This document shows positions 34,970 through 48,035 of a DNA stretch of 64,000 nucleotides, in pieces. The notes beneath the pieces were generated by a model. It was not told the DNA's origin, did no database searches, and worked only from the letters and a program-made list of their open reading frames with translations. Location: contig CM038465.1 in the NCBI GenBank assembly GCA_021464415.1, forward strand, positions 23,591,839 to 23,655,838. The letters run 5' to 3'. Source of the DNA: Lonicera japonica. Lineage: Eukaryota; Streptophyta; Magnoliopsida; Dipsacales; Caprifoliaceae. How positions within the stretch are numbered: position 1 is the stretch's first letter; every line of letters starts with the position of its first letter. The position numbers and the translations under genes are program-made.

Positions 34970-36541
34970 TGTAGACACCCCGATCTGTGACCCCGCAAGA
35001 ACCCTAACGACCTTCGAGAACTACTGTTTTTGGAGCCCGGGACCCACCCGAGCACCTAAAACTACCCCGAAAGGGTTTGTTGGCCAACAAACATGTTTTT
35101 AAGTGGGATTGTCGCACGACATATCAGTATGTTGCGCGACAATCACTAATATGTCGCGCGACAATCACTCATATGTCGCACGACAATCACTCATATGTCG
35201 CACGACAAACCCCTCTGACCCCGACCATCCACTCTCTGACAAATCAGTCTGTCAGAGACATCACTTCAGTCGTTTGTCGAGCGACATTGGACACATTGTC
35301 GCGCGAGATATGCCCCTTTTGGGGAAGTGTCGCACGTCATACTCTTCCCACCACTATCAATAGGCCAACACCCCCAAGGGTTCAAAGACAGCAACTTGGA
35401 TTTGGAGAATTATTGGCTTATATCTGATTTTTTAGTCTTTCGTCAAGTATTTTCTATTACAATCTTATTTCTGAGGAATTATCGAATCTATTCCCGACAC
35501 TCGACGTGTCTCGTCTTTAGAATCGCATTTTCAGAAATATCTGAAGAAGGAAAAGATCATTATCTCCAGAGATCTCTCTGTCGCATTATATTTTCTTTCT
35601 TATTATTATTATTCTCGTCGGAAGGTAAAGAAAATCTATTATAGTATTTAAATTATATATTTGTGTACTTGTTTTACTCCTGTTGTTTAGTCCGCGTTTT
35701 ATTTGAATAAACTTATTGCCAAGTTACAAAGTAGTCTACCATTTTCAAAACAAAAGACCCTGATAAAACCATTTCCAAAATCAGAAGAATAAGTACATTA
35801 TCATCCGGACAAAATTCTGTTTTCAAAGCCCGGACTGATAAGACTTATCTAGGAATTAAAATCAACATATCCTGTCTTTTCTATAGACTGCGACGTGTCT
35901 GATAAAACTCTCCTCAAAGAGTTCTAGTTCCATATTAAATTAGTCCCGATATAAAATCCGAACTTTTACAAAAGTAATCACAACACGAGAAAAACCGTCA
36001 TTATCTGAGGAAATAATACGGGACACTCTTTGAAAAGGTTTTGTCATTTGTATTTACATCTTTTATTAATAAAAACATCGGATCTCGAAATACAAAGGTT
36101 TTTATCCCTTTTCCCGCTTTTCCCAAAAATTAGGGTTTTTTACTTGAAAAGTAGTAGACTGTCACTAAAAGCATCCAAGTTTTTCAACATAAAATAAACA
36201 TATAAAACCACTAGACACCGAAAAGGGCGGAATGGGTGCTTAACACTTTCCCAAACCGTAATATAGTTTCCGAACCCTATAGAATCCTAGTTTCGTAGAT
36301 AAACGTGTAAAGAAAGGCTTATCTGTAGCCTTTTCTCTTACACAACTATTTTGTTCGTTTTCTCGTAAAACGTACTGGCAACTCTGAACGAACCCCCTTG
36401 TATCTAGAAATATGATAGAAAGACACCCGATATGAATTATCAATACCAATCGAAGCAAATGGAACAACGGAATCCTTTTCGATGTTTCAGACGCCCAACT
36501 ACGGGAACGAGACCCGGGGGTCGTATTTGCGGATTATCACA
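34970..36541 (+). repeat. 5' LTR of the Tat element (1572 bp)
   Basis: TGTAGACACCCC to GCGGATTATCACA. Its last 510 bp match 43036-43549. It contains a cluster of TGTCGC(A/G)CGACA palindromes at about 35110-35310. Confidence 0.92.
35108..35215 (+). repeat. Tandem repeat in the Tat LTR, unit about 22-23 bp
   Basis: Repeated CATATGTCGCACGACAATC with minor changes, four to five units. Each holds the palindrome TGTCGCGCGACA or a one-base variant. Two more degenerate palindromes follow near 35275 and 35299. GC-rich compared with the surroundings. Confidence 0.8.
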
Positions 36542-36542
36542 G

Positions 36543-36562
36543 TGGCGACTCCGCTGGGGAAC
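36543..36562 (+). other. Primer-binding site of the Tat element
   Basis: TGGCGACTCCGCTGGGGAAC starts one base after the 5' LTR. This form is typical of Tat/Ogre elements; from memory it is complementary to a tRNA-Arg 3' end. Confidence 0.8.
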
Positions 36563-37295
36563 GTAGAAAACTGGACTCTTATATGTGAACTTTTGTTTAT
36601 TTGTTGAATATCTGCTTTTACTACTTTCCCTATTTGTATTAATTGATTGAGAAGAAACCTTTTTCTAAAAATGGGAGTTTTTCAAAAATACGTAATAAAG
36701 ATAATGATATTTGTGAAACCAACCTTTCGAACTTTGCACGCACCTTCACAAATCATGCATTGGTTCTACGAGTGTGAATTTACTCCAAACCCTCGGAAGT
36801 ATTATAAGTGAGTAGGGAGTTGGCTTGCTTGGGCCAACATAAACCGAAAGCATTTACTTCCACTCTCCTTGCCCAAGTACGCCCCTGACGTATATCGAGT
36901 GACGAGAACACTCACGTACTCGGGAAGTATATCAAAAGACGCTTGCACGTACCCGCCCCTAGGGTATATCGCAAGGTCTTGCCAAATAGGAGGAAGCCTG
37001 AAGCCTTAACCATTCGTACACCTGCACTGCATATAAGATCGAGTCAACTAAAACACTTGCCAAACAGCCGTATGGGATGTACCACCTTACGGCTTACTTT
37101 ACAACACCTTTTTTAAAAAACCCGAGTCTTTCTCGGCAATTTTTTAGTGGTTCTTTTGGCAAAAATTAAGTCCCATCGTAGTCTTCCTTCATCTTCGCCA
37201 CGTGGTTTCATTTACACCAGTAAAACAACGACAGACTGGAAGGTTGGGCCGGTCGAGATCATACCGGAAGACTAGTAAGACAAAGCACACCCAAA
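36563..37295 (+). other. Untranslated leader of the Tat element
   Basis: No open frame of note lies between the primer-binding site and the gag ATG. Long leaders are usual in this clade. Confidence 0.6.
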
Positions 37296-39136
37296 ATGAC
37301 CGATGGACGTGAGAATCAAGAGACAGATCAGAGCCTAGCCGAGGCGTCTGCAGCTCAGCCAACTTTAGCCGAGATGCATTGTTTGCTAATGATCGTCAGC
37401 ATGAATCTAGCAAGCCTCACAAACGAGCAACAGGGTACCCGAGTCCGAGTAGAAGAATTTTCATCCGGACGGGCCACACCACCAAGGTTTGAACGACTAC
37501 CACCGAATCGAGAACAAGGACAGTCATCGCAAGTACTTCCCCTAGTTCAAGGAACCAATCCACCCCAAACCGGCCCTATCATGGTCGTTCCCTTTTAGAC
37601 CGATCCCAACAATCAGAATCAATGGGCCCCGGATTCAGGCCCTACTTACCAACAACAAGAGCCACCCAACATCTGGCCGCAACCTCAGCAAGGCCTTGAT
37701 CCCCAATACCAGCCATGGCCACAAGTCCCCGCAAGACCTATTCCACCACCGGCCCCAGTAGCCCCTCCTAATGAGTATCCAGACATCAACCGACTTTGGG
37801 CAGTGTATGCAGAATCGGTTATAGCTCGGGAACAGCCCGACGAGGTGTCAAGAGAGAGTGAAAAAATGAAGAAACTGAAGGAGCAGATAAAGGTTCTGCA
37901 AAGGGGGATTTCTTTAATAAAAGGGACATACAAGATTACAGATATGAATGCCTTCTCCCTCTACCCGGAAGCAAGACTACCTCAGGGATTCAAGCTTCCT
38001 TCTATCACTAAATTCACAGGAACCACACCTCCTAAAACCCATCTTCAATCCTACATCAGATCCATGCAAGTGTCCGGTTGTGGAGAGCCGGAGTTCGCTC
38101 AAGCCTTTCACATGACTCTCACGGGGGCCGCCCTGAGATGGTTTTTTGATTTAAAGAGACACCACACAAAGACTTGGGGAGATATCGTCAAGGAGTTCAT
38201 GACCAAATACGGGTCCAACAAGGATTTAAAAATTACCCGTAAACACCTGAAAATGGCCAAGCAAGGCGAGAAAGAAAGCTTTAGTGATTTCGTCACACGC
38301 TGGAGAGAGATGGCCTCCCAAATGTCCAAACGGCCCGATGAAGAAGAACAGTTGGAGATCATACAAAAGAATTTCACTCCAGCTGTACTGAGTTGCATGG
38401 GAAAGCATGTATTCCCACACTTCAGAGCCCTGTTGAGTATGGGGTCACAAGTAGAGGAAGAATTGGTCAAGAAGGCAGAGACCGATACCAAGAAAGCCTC
38501 ATACACCAGGAGAAAGACGGCCACTCCAGCTGTAAATCAACTAAGCTCGTACCCATATCAAAAAAACCCATTTCAACAGTCACAACAAGCCCCTCCGATG
38601 AGTTGGCCTGCACAAGGAGACTCTTCGAGCACTGAGGCCAAGAAAAGGAGAAACTTCTGCACCCTTCCCACTACCCTGGTCAAAAGCCTGGAATTACTCT
38701 GAAAGGCCGGACTGATCACTCCACTCAACCAGCGCCCCCCCACCAAACCTTATTCCCAGCACCTGGAGAATGAATGAGAACTGTGCATACCATCAAGCAG
38801 CGGGCCATGACACGGAACGCTGCTTGGCTCTTCGCCATCGTATCCAAGACCTCATTAAAGCCGGAACCATCCCCACACCCGGCGTGCCCAATGTTACCAA
38901 CAACCCCCTTCCCAACCATGTTCCACCTGCAGGGGATTAACGCCTTGACCACATATGAAGAAGGCTTTGATCCCATAGGACTCATTCGAGATGACCCAGC
39001 CTACAAGGCACCCGTTGTGCTGCCAGCAAAGATTCAAGTTACACCAGGCCTCAATCTGATAATCGACCAATGGATGGCTAAAATGAACTTTCCACCCGGG
39101 CAGGATTTAGGAAAGGCAAATCAAGGGATCTCATAA
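37296..39136 (+). pseudogene. Tat-type gag
   Basis: Starts at ATG 37296 (MTDGRENQETDQS). One in-frame TAG at 37596-37598 interrupts a proline/glutamine-rich N-terminal part, and the same frame continues to 38702. The gag core (RLPQGFKLPSITKFTG, LTGAALRWFFDL, FSDFVTRWREMAS) fits the Retrotrans_gag family. After 38702 the frame shifts. In another frame near 38770-38870 a NENCAYHQAAGHDTERC motif, the zinc-knuckle-like region of Tat gags, can be read. GINALTTYEEGFDPIGLIRDD then follows in the 38774-39136 frame. Confidence 0.85.
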
Positions 39137-39436
39137 CCACTTACAATCAAAACCAATCCCGAAAAATATGGGATAGAATGGACCCACGATAAGAAGAAAC
39201 AGCCGTGGAAGCCCAAGCACCCCCCCAAGGAGACAATCTGTATGACAGAAACCTCCCCAGAGACTTTCAGTTGGTCGGCAGAGCCAGAGTCATCAGAAAT
39301 CTTAGAGAGATCAGACCCAGCATCCCTTTGGATACAACAAATTACCCATTCAGGGAGGGTATACCAGCCACCACCAATGGATGCCGAGAAATCACCGCCT
39401 CCTTAGGAAATAGGAGGAGATCGAGTACTGGAACAG

Positions 39437-40426
39437 TTGAAGAAAACTCAGGCACACATCACCATTTGGGGCCTTTTGGTTGCCTCCAAACCTCACAGGA
39501 CCGTTTTCATGAAGATCCTAGATGAGGCCGTCATATCACCAGATTCCACACCAGAACAACTACCAAACATGATCGGGTCCCTTACAGTCCAAAAAAGTCT
39601 GTCATTTTCAGATGAAGACTTATCCCCTTTGGGGAAGAAACACAGCCTGGTCCTCCATATCACTGTCCGGACCCGAGGGAAAATTCTGCCGCAGGTCCTC
39701 ATCGACAACGGGTCATCCATAAATGTCTGCCCCTTGAAGACTGCCAAATGTCTGGGTATCTTAGACTCAGAACTTTCTCCGTCAGCTGTGATTGTTAGAG
39801 CCTATGACAACACCAAAAGGGCCGTTATGGGTTCCCTAAAGCTAGATCTCATGGTCGATCCCAAAAACTTTCCAGCCGACTTTCAAATCATAGACATTCC
39901 CTTCAGTTTCAACCTCATGTTAGGAAGAGCATGGCTACATGACATAGGAGCACTCCCTTCCTCCTTGCACCAGAAGATCAAGATACCGTTCGAAGGGAAT
40001 ATAATCACCATCCAAGGAGATCTTGAGAGGACCTTGGCAGATCTGGAATTACCTGTTTTGGGCATCGGGAGCCAGAGCATACATCTGGGGGGCTTTTCCT
40101 ACGAGCCTCAAGTACAAGCTCTCACCACCCAGAGAATTGAGTATCTACCCCCTGAAAATCCCCGGTCTCAGCACCAAGATCACAAATATGCTGAGAATGA
40201 TGAAATACTTACCCGAAGCCAGTCTGGGAATGGGACAGCCAGGATTACTTCAGGCCTTAGAACCAGTGACGAGGCGGAAAGAGAAGGGTTGGGGTACCGG
40301 CACACCGGAGAAGACAATCAAGAGAAAAGGGATCGAGGGCATCAGTATCCGAGTTTTAGCTCTTTGAATGGGTTTTTCATCAAAGAAGGAGAGAACTTCC
40401 CCTTTTGCGGCTTTCAGGAGCCTTGA
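39437..40426 (+). pseudogene. Tat-type aspartic protease region
   Basis: The active site reads VLIDNGSSINVCPL (near 39694-39735), the D-N-G variant usual in Tat elements. It is followed by FSFNLMLGRAWLHDIGALPS, the conserved second half. A 329-codon open stretch covers it. It is split from gag by stops and shifts at 39137-39436 and from RT by stops at 40426-40660. Confidence 0.85.
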
Positions 40427-40699
40427 AGAAACAACGACGGAGATAACCTTCCAGGATGGGAAATCTTCTATGAAGAGGACCTCTATCTCAAGGAAAGTGT
40501 TTTGCACAGTTTCTCCACCAAGTTGACAATCGGGCCGAAAGAAGAAAATGAAGACAAGGAAGATGAAGAGGAAAAACTGATTGGAGATATCTTCGACATC
40601 ATGGCTCTAGGGGATGATGAGCCAAGAGACGACCCTGTACACTTGATACACGCTAATTAGAATTACCAAGAAAAGGGGGGAAAGAGTGAAATTGTAAGG

Positions 40700-42703
40700 G
40701 TGAGAGATAAGAGTGAGGGTAAGGGTAGGGAGGAGTTACTCCTAGATTCACTTTTTAAACTTGTACCTGTAAACACTATTATCAATGAAGAAGACTCTGT
40801 TTTACGTTATCCTGTTGTTATTAATTCTGTAATTGCTTATATGGAGTTGGAAAGACTAAATGAACACCCTGAGCAGGAAGAGAAGCATATACAGAGTGAG
40901 GAAGAAGACACTCTTGTAATTAATCTCGGGACAAAAAAGGAAAGGAAAGAGGTTTGTATTGGGGCAACTCTAAGTGAGACACAAAGAGAAGAATTCACAT
41001 AAACTTTGAATGAGTCCGTGGATATCTTCGCCTGGTCATATGCGGATATGCCAGGTTTGAATAGCCAGATAGTCATGTACGAAATACACACCAAGCCAGA
41101 ATTTAGGCCCGTCAAGCAGAAATTAAGAAAGCTTATGCCTGAGTGGTCCCTGAAAGTGAAAGAAGAAGTGATGAAACAACTGAGTGTGGGGTTCTTACGA
41201 GTGATCGAATACCCTTTTTGGTTAGCCAACATTGTGCCCATTCCAAAGGCAAATGGAAAAGTCTGCGTGTGTGTAGATTACCGAGATCTCAATAAAGACT
41301 GCCTGAAAGACGATTTTCCATTATCCAACATTGATTTGATAGTGGATAATACTGCCAACCATGCCCTGAAGTCATTCGTAGATGGTTTCACTGGGTATAA
41401 TCAGATCAAGATGCACCCGGATCACTAAGAGAAAACAGCATTCATCACACTGTGGGGGACATACTGCTACACCGTTATGCCATTCGTGCTGAAGAATGCC
41501 GGGGCAACATATCAGAGGGCAGCTACCGCTATCTTCCACGACATGATTCACAAAGAAGTAGAAGTGTATGTGGATGACAAGATAATCAAGTCGAAGGAAA
41601 AAGAAGGCCATGTACCAGCCTTGCGAGCCTTTTTTGACCGCATCCGCCAGTACCAGATGAGACTCAATCCGCAGAAATGTGTGTTCGGGGTAACCAAAGG
41701 AAAACTCCTAGGCTATGTCGTCAGTAAAAAGGGAATCGAGGTGGACCCTGCCAAAGTTTGAGCTATCCGAGACATGCCCGAGCCTCGTATCGAGAGAGAA
41801 GTCTGGGAATTTTTGGATAATTTGCAGTACATTAGCAGGTTCATCTCTTAGCTTACTTAGACTTGTGAACCTATCTTCAAACTCCTGAGGAAGTCTTCAC
41901 CAGAAGAATGGAACGATCAGTGCCAGGAAGCTTTTGATAGAATAAAAGACTACCTCTCCAAACCTTCAGTGTTAGCCCCACCACAGACCGGACTGCCACT
42001 AATTCTATACCTGACCGTTATTGATTCGGCTACAGGAGCCATGCTAGCCCAACATCTGACCGATACACGAAAAGAACAGGCCATTTACTACATCAGCAAG
42101 AAGCTGTCCCCATTTGAGATAAACTACACGCTATTGGAGACATCATGCACCACTCTCGTCTGGGTAACACAAAAATTACGGCATTACGTGCTGGTCTTTC
42201 CGGTCATCCTGCCATCACGAATTGATCCGTTAAAATACCTCTTTGAGAAACCAGCTCTCTCGAACTGTATGGCAAAATGGTTATTCTTGCTCTCCGAATT
42301 CGACATTACGTACATGACCCAGAAGGCAGTCAAAGACAAGATCATAGGTGATTACCTGGCCCACAATCCAATATTAGGGGACATGCTAGAAGAAGCCGAA
42401 TTCCCAGACGAAACTATCATGAATGTTGAGATCGATGAAGACTGGAAATTGTACTTCGACGGGGCCGCCAAACGAAACGAAAACGGGATAGGCATCCTGT
42501 TAGTCTCTCCAGACCAAACACACTCCCCGGTATCGTATCGTCTAGATTTTTTCTGCACCAACAACATGGCCGAGTATGAAGCCTGTATAATTAGATTAGA
42601 GATCGCGCTCCAAAGGGGTATAAAGAGAATACAGGTATACGGAGATTTAGCATTAGTGGTCCACCAAGTTCTGAAGGAATGGAAGATCAAAGATGAGAAT
42701 TAG
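40700..42703 (+). pseudogene. Tat-type RT, RNase H and second RNase H
   Basis: All in one frame, with no frameshift and five nonsense codons: 41000-41002, 41426-41428, 41759-41761 and two near 41850-41860. RT: ESVDIFAWSYADMPGL, then ANIVPIPKANGKVCVCVDYRDLN, GYNQIKM, and VEVYVDDKII with the catalytic YVDD intact. The first RNase H region includes SKKLSPFEINYTLLE. The second, LYFDGAAKRNENGIGILL and CTNNMAEYEACI, is the extra RNase H of the Tat clade. Coding remnants continue to about 42950 (SFADALATLASM), where integrase should begin but is deleted. Confidence 0.9.
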
Positions 42704-43035
42704 TCCCTTACCTCGCCCGACTGTAGGATGTCGCAGGAAGGTTTGAGCATTCAGAGTTTTACTATGTCCCCAGGTCACAAAACAGTTTTGCTGACGCACT
42801 AGCAACCCTGGCATCTATGATCGATATCCCGGAGGGGATGGAAGAAATAACTCTTACAGTGCAAAGAAGATCAGGACCAGCACACTGCATGACCCTTGAG
42901 GTAGATAATGAAGAGAACGGGGACTTAACCGCTTGGTTTTACGACATCTAGAACCTGTTAAAAAACCATCAGTATCCCGAGCAAGCAGACAAGAGAACCC
43001 GGGTTACACTCAGAAGATTAGCATGAAGATTCATA

Positions 43036-43549
43036 CTTTGAAAAGGTTTTTTCATTTGTGTTTACATCTTTCAATAATAAAAACATCATATCTCGGAACA
43101 CAAAGGTTTTTATCCCTTTTTCCCGCTTTTCCCAGAAATTAGGGTTTTTTACTTGAAAAGTAGTAAACTGTCAGTAAAAGCATCCAAGTTTTTCAACATA
43201 AAATAAACATATAAGACCACTAGAGACCGAACGGGCGGAATGGGTGCTTAACACCTTCCCAAACCGTAATATAGTTTTCGAACCCTATAGAATCCTGGTT
43301 TCGTAGACAAACGTGTAAAGAAAGGCTTATCTGTAGCCTTTTCTCTTACACAACTATTTTGTTCGTTTTCTCGTAAAAGGTACTGGCAACTCTGAACGAA
43401 CCCCCTTGTATCTAGAAATAGGATAGAAAGACACCCGATATAAATTATCAATACCAATCGAAGCAAATGGAACGACGAAATCCTTTTCGATGTTTCAGAC
43501 GCCCAACTATGGAAACGAGACCTGGGGGTCGTATTTGCGGATTCTCACA
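43036..43549 (+). repeat. Truncated 3' LTR of the Tat element (last 514 bp)
   Basis: CTTTGAAAAGGTTTTTTC to GCGGATTCTCACA, matching 36030-36541. The first roughly 1060 bp of the LTR are missing. Confidence 0.92.
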
Positions 43550-43554
43550 GTGAG

Positions 43555-43905
43555 CAACAAGATTCAAACCTACAATCATTTGATAAATAGTGGGAACTCT
43601 AACACTAAATAGTCTCCTATATACTCTGTTTACGTTTTAAATTTTAAATTAAATTACTTGTCTGCATGAAAATTAAGCGCGTGTCTTTGTTGTGTAATTA
43701 TAACAAAGTGAAATACATTTCTTCCCATGTCTTTGATGTGTAATTGATAGTGGACCAAATGGGTATTTTAGGAAAGAGATGGAGGGAAAAAGATTTCAGA
43801 AAGAGGATGACAGGCAGTACCTTTTACCAATAGAGGAAAAAGATGACACGTGATCCTTTGGCTAACAAGGAAATTTTTCTTTAAGGAAAGTCACGGTCTA
43901 TCGTG
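43555..43905 (+). repeat. Segment S, first copy, right part
   Basis: AACAAGATTCAAACCTACAA to GGAAAGTCACGG matches 47577-48030. A stretch of roughly 130 bp present in the second copy (CT-rich, near 47730-47870) is absent here. Confidence 0.88.
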
Positions 43906-46559
43906 AGTTTTAATTTTTTTTTTATATTTTTTTCCGCATTTGTAACAATTCTCGTGATTAATGTAAGACTATGTATACAATTTTAGATATATTTGTGTGT
44001 TGTCAATTTTAAAATATTGGAAAGTAGACAGCGAAAGGGAGAAATTAGAGCAATTGTAATCTGCACTATAAAAATGTGGTCCCGTCCATATCTCTTTTTC
44101 TACCAAGTGAATTCCTTCACTTCTTTTAGATCTAGACTAAGTATTCAAGTTGTTAAATATGTAATATTTTATATAAAGTGGCATTGTTCAATCCTATCAT
44201 CCCGTAAAAAAACATTTTTTTTTTTCACTAGATACAATTTATGATCTAGACTTCTTTAGTTTCTTTTGAACCAAATAAAATTAATTTATTACCATCTTTC
44301 TTATTGCTACCTTTGACACAACAAAGTAATACTTACAAAATAGTTATGGACACTCTGAATAAAATAATTAAAACCAAATTTAGAAACCTATGCTCCACCT
44401 CTCTTTAATTGTATAATGGAGAAAGTTATTTTCATCATCAAGCAGGGTCCCCACTACAACTATTCGCAATTTTTGCTCTTTTATTATTCGAGTTTGTAAT
44501 TTTTCTACTGCACTCCTCTCTCTCCTCCTCACCCTCCCTCTCATCACCACCACTCTCTCTCCCCAAGTGAAATTACAAAAATCACCTCCATAATAAGAAA
44601 CTACACATTCCCCTCCTCCAAAACCCTAAACTTCCACTGCATAGCCATTCAAGAACCCACCAAGAAAATTGTACTCACTTGGCCATTGGTTGATTTTGGT
44701 TAAACAACATTTTTTAATTTTTTTTTTGGTTAAACACAAGGATAAGGAAAAAGAGTACGACGTATGATTGAGCCACCCCCTTTCTCATCGGACATCATCC
44801 TTACTTTTGTTTTGGTTAAACATAAGCAAATGGCAAAATTTTGGAAAGACGCACATTCGGATACGGAGAGTTTTTTACTTGAATAATTTTTGCTTATAGA
44901 ATAATTTCCTTGGTATAATTTATCTCTTTCTTTCTTTTTCTTTCTTTTACAAAAAATAAAAATCTAGTTAAAGGCTAAAGTAAGTTTTTTTAAAAAAGTT
45001 GTAATGGGCTACACAATTGGAACGAACCCTCCCCAATCAAACAATCCCTAAAGAGATTTTTGAAATTCCCCCTAATAAAATTTGAACTTATTTTTCCGTC
45101 TCTTAAATTGTATGATTGTCCACTTTTCACACGAATAAGCAGGATTCGATCCCGTTAGCAGCGGTTTCATGGGAGAGTTGATTAATCTCTTAAGGAATAA
45201 TAATGCAATTAAATCCTTTTTACTGGACAGTATTTGTGTATTTTATTATCCGTTGAAGATTTTCTAAATAATTTTTTTAATATATTCGAAGGTAATAAAT
45301 ATTGTTTGGGTTGATAAAACTTTGTTATATAATAAGATTTGTTTAATGTAGTATGAATGAATGGTTGTGCGTAGATCGACCCACATATGTATGATTATTA
45401 GGGTATACCTATGCCATCCGGCATAGAAAAATAAATAAAATCTGATAATAGGATTAAAAAAAAGTAGCGTGTGATGAATTTAAATTGACAAACATCAATC
45501 AGTCTATTTTGATTCCATTGCCTAATCATAGGTTCAATATATCTTCATGCTGGATATATTGTAGACCGGATTAGACCGACTTGTTTTTAATTTTTTAAAA
45601 GATCTTTTAATCTTATTTTTTTATCTTATTTTGATCTCGGCAAAATGATTTTTTTTAACAAATTAAACTCAAGGCCAATTGTGAAATAATATATCCAACA
45701 GTGTTACTGAAACAAATTTTTGTTATTTTTTTCCATAATTACATTGTCATGATAGATCTTGTTTAATTGGTCTTGATTAGTAGATTTTTTTTATTTTTTA
45801 TTTTCAATTATAGCATTTTTAATGTAAACAAGATTATTTGTGTGTGAGAGTTTATTGTGTGTGTATTATTGGTGTGATTGTTTTAACCATGACGTGACAT
45901 ATTATATTTATTTGTGTATAAAACTCATTTAATTGTGTAAAACTAATGCACACTATACCATATATATTTTTAACCATTGAATTTTTTTTAATATTTTTTT
46001 TGATGATGAGGAACCTTTCTATCCCTAGGCCCTTTGGACCCGAGGCAGCCAAGTAACCCAATGCATGCTGAGGATTTGAATGAGGACTCGCGCTTCTACA
46101 GGTTTCGACCAGCTTATACTTTATTGAAAAAAAAATTAAAAAAATTTAAGGGGCTCTTTTTTCTTTTTTTTCAATGGACGCAAGTCTATAATGAGTTCTT
46201 TTTCTACTTTAGAGAGTAAAGTGTTCATGGGTCGATTAACTTAATAACTTATTTATGGGAGTGAATTCTAGACCGACTTGACAATATCAGTCCTAACAAA
46301 ATGCAAACCGAATACGGAAGCGATTGAGTCAGAAATCATTAGCCTCGAATTGTGTCGATCCGATTGGTATTTGATCAATTTCAGTTTACATAATAAGGGG
46401 TTTGAATTTTAAAAGTGTATAAGAGAATAAAAAAAATGTATTGTTAATATTAAAAATATTTTTTAAGTAGTTGATGGTGTTAGGCACAAGTTACGATCTG
46501 ATTTATATAATAAGAGCATGTTTTTTAATCTTAAAATATATAAGAAAAGGAAAAATTGT
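43906..46559 (+). repeat. Segments T, U and R, first copies
   Basis: T (about 44080-44510) matches 53020-53455. U (about 44930-45060, with CGAACCCTCCCCAATCAAAC) matches 54540-54700. R (45390-45990) matches 54810-55040 plus 57600-57840, and 15180-15950. A CT-rich stretch at 44510-44600 is not shared. 46000-46559 holds no gene that I can support. Non-coding throughout. Confidence 0.8.
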
Positions 46560-48035
46560 GTAATTGAAATTCAAATATATATATTTTTTAAATAGTTGAT
46601 GGTAATTTTAGAACCGATTATGACTTAGTTTATATAACTAGATACAAACCCATCCCAGATCTTTAGCATCTCGTCTTCTTTGGTTCAATATCTTTATGCC
46701 TTTTTTGATATATTTAAATTTTTAAGAAGATGAACCTTACAATACAAAAAGGGAAATTGGAATAGACGGTGTATGAATTTGGGTCTCATGACTGAAAAGC
46801 AAAAATGTACCATCCACTAAAAGGGAGGTTGTTTGTGAATCATTTGATGGCATTTAAATCAACAGCTTGTGTGGTTAATCTTGGAAATCTAACCAATCCG
46901 TCTGCTTCGATTTTTGTACAACTTTACTTTTAATTGCCTAATTTAAGGTGGATTTTCGTTATTTGAAGTTAAATAAAGACTTAAATATCTTTTTTGAGAA
47001 CAAGTGGAAAAGCGGGAGGCACCCGCTCGGTTGTAAAAGAGATCTCAAGTTTAAATTTCGTTATTTTAGTTAAAGAAAAAGGTTTAAATATTTTTTTAGT
47101 TTAAAAAAGAAATTCTATCAGTCTATATGAATGAATGAACCATTGCCGTGAGATAGAACATAATAATGTCATTATTATTTCTATTCAATGAATGCTTATT
47201 TTCAAGAACATTGATAAAAATCTCTTTGGTTTATGCGAAGAGTTAATTGTTAAAGGACCACCACCATCTCATTGGCTGAAAGCTACACTATTAGGTACCT
47301 TTTGAAAAGTTTTCTTCTTCTTTTTAGCTATCACGTATTGTATACGTGAGTAAAATAGCTAGGGAAAAAGAAAGGGAAAAAAAAAAGAAGAAGTTGTATG
47401 CGGGCAAGTAATAATAATGCGACACATTCGTAAAGTAGGGGTTAGGCAAATGGCAATTTATCTATATATACTATATAAAAAGCAAAGTCACTTAATTCAA
47501 TTATGACATCAGTTTTTAGAGGTTTTCTTATTTTACTCTTATTTCATTAATGCAGAAAAAAATATGTGAGTAACAAGATTCAAACGTACAATCATTTGAT
47601 AAATAGTGGTAACTCTATCACTAAATAGTCTGCTACTAAGTTTACGTTTTAAATTAGATTTTTTGTATACATGAAAATTAAGCGTATCTTTGATCTGTAA
47701 TTATAACAAAGTGAAATATATTTCTTCCCATATTCTTCTTCTGAAAGCCATTCTCTCTCTCTCTCTCCCCATATTTCTCCACGCCTATGACTAGTTCTCT
47801 TTCAATTTGGACCACCATTCAAACTCATATTTTTCAGTTTGGTTGTGGGCCGCACCATTAAGAAGTTATTGATAGTAGACCAAATGGGAATTTTAGGAAA
47901 GAGATGGAGGGAATAAAAGACTTCAGAAGAGGATGACAGGCAGTACCATTTACCAAAAGAGGAAAAAGATGACACGTGATCCTTTGGCTAAAGAGGAAAT
48001 TTTTCTTGAAGGAAAGTCACGGTTTATCGTGACCC
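46560..48035 (+). repeat. Segment S, second copy, with both insertion sites empty
   Basis: Collinear with 28370-29404, 34848-34969 and 43550-43905. The site GGGTTAGGCAAATGGCAATT near 47440-47459 is the unoccupied form of the SIRE-like insertion. AATATGTGAGTAACAAGATT (47566-47585) is the unoccupied form of the Tat insertion. Confidence 0.93.

Larger units (their letters stand above)
34970..43549 (+). mobile_element. Tat-lineage Ty3/gypsy element, target duplication GTGAG
   Basis: Flanked by GTGAG at 34965-34969 and 43550-43554. The empty site is preserved at 47571-47575 in the duplicated locus. It has a full 5' LTR, the Tat/Ogre-style primer-binding site, gag, a D-N-G protease, RT, RNase H and a second RNase H domain, the mark of the Tat clade. 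Integrase, the polypurine tract and the first two thirds of the 3' LTR are deleted (junction about 43030). No extra ORF before gag is seen, which argues against Ogre itself. Confidence 0.93.

Noticed and set aside
35108..35215. Considered as a CRISPR array
   Set aside because: Units are tandem without unique spacers, the context is a plant LTR, and no cas gene exists.
35077..35644. Frames over the palindromic tandem repeats in the Tat LTR
   Set aside because: Repetitive peptide from tandem DNA in non-coding LTR; another frame gives an equally long product.
36240..36467. A minus-strand frame also seen at 43248-43466
   Set aside because: Both are parts of the same Tat LTR in its two copies. 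No family resemblance.
46020..46120. A tRNA-like look (GGATTTGAATGAGGAC) near 46070
   Set aside because: No acceptor stem or anticodon arm can be formed around it; the phrase is common in plant repeats.
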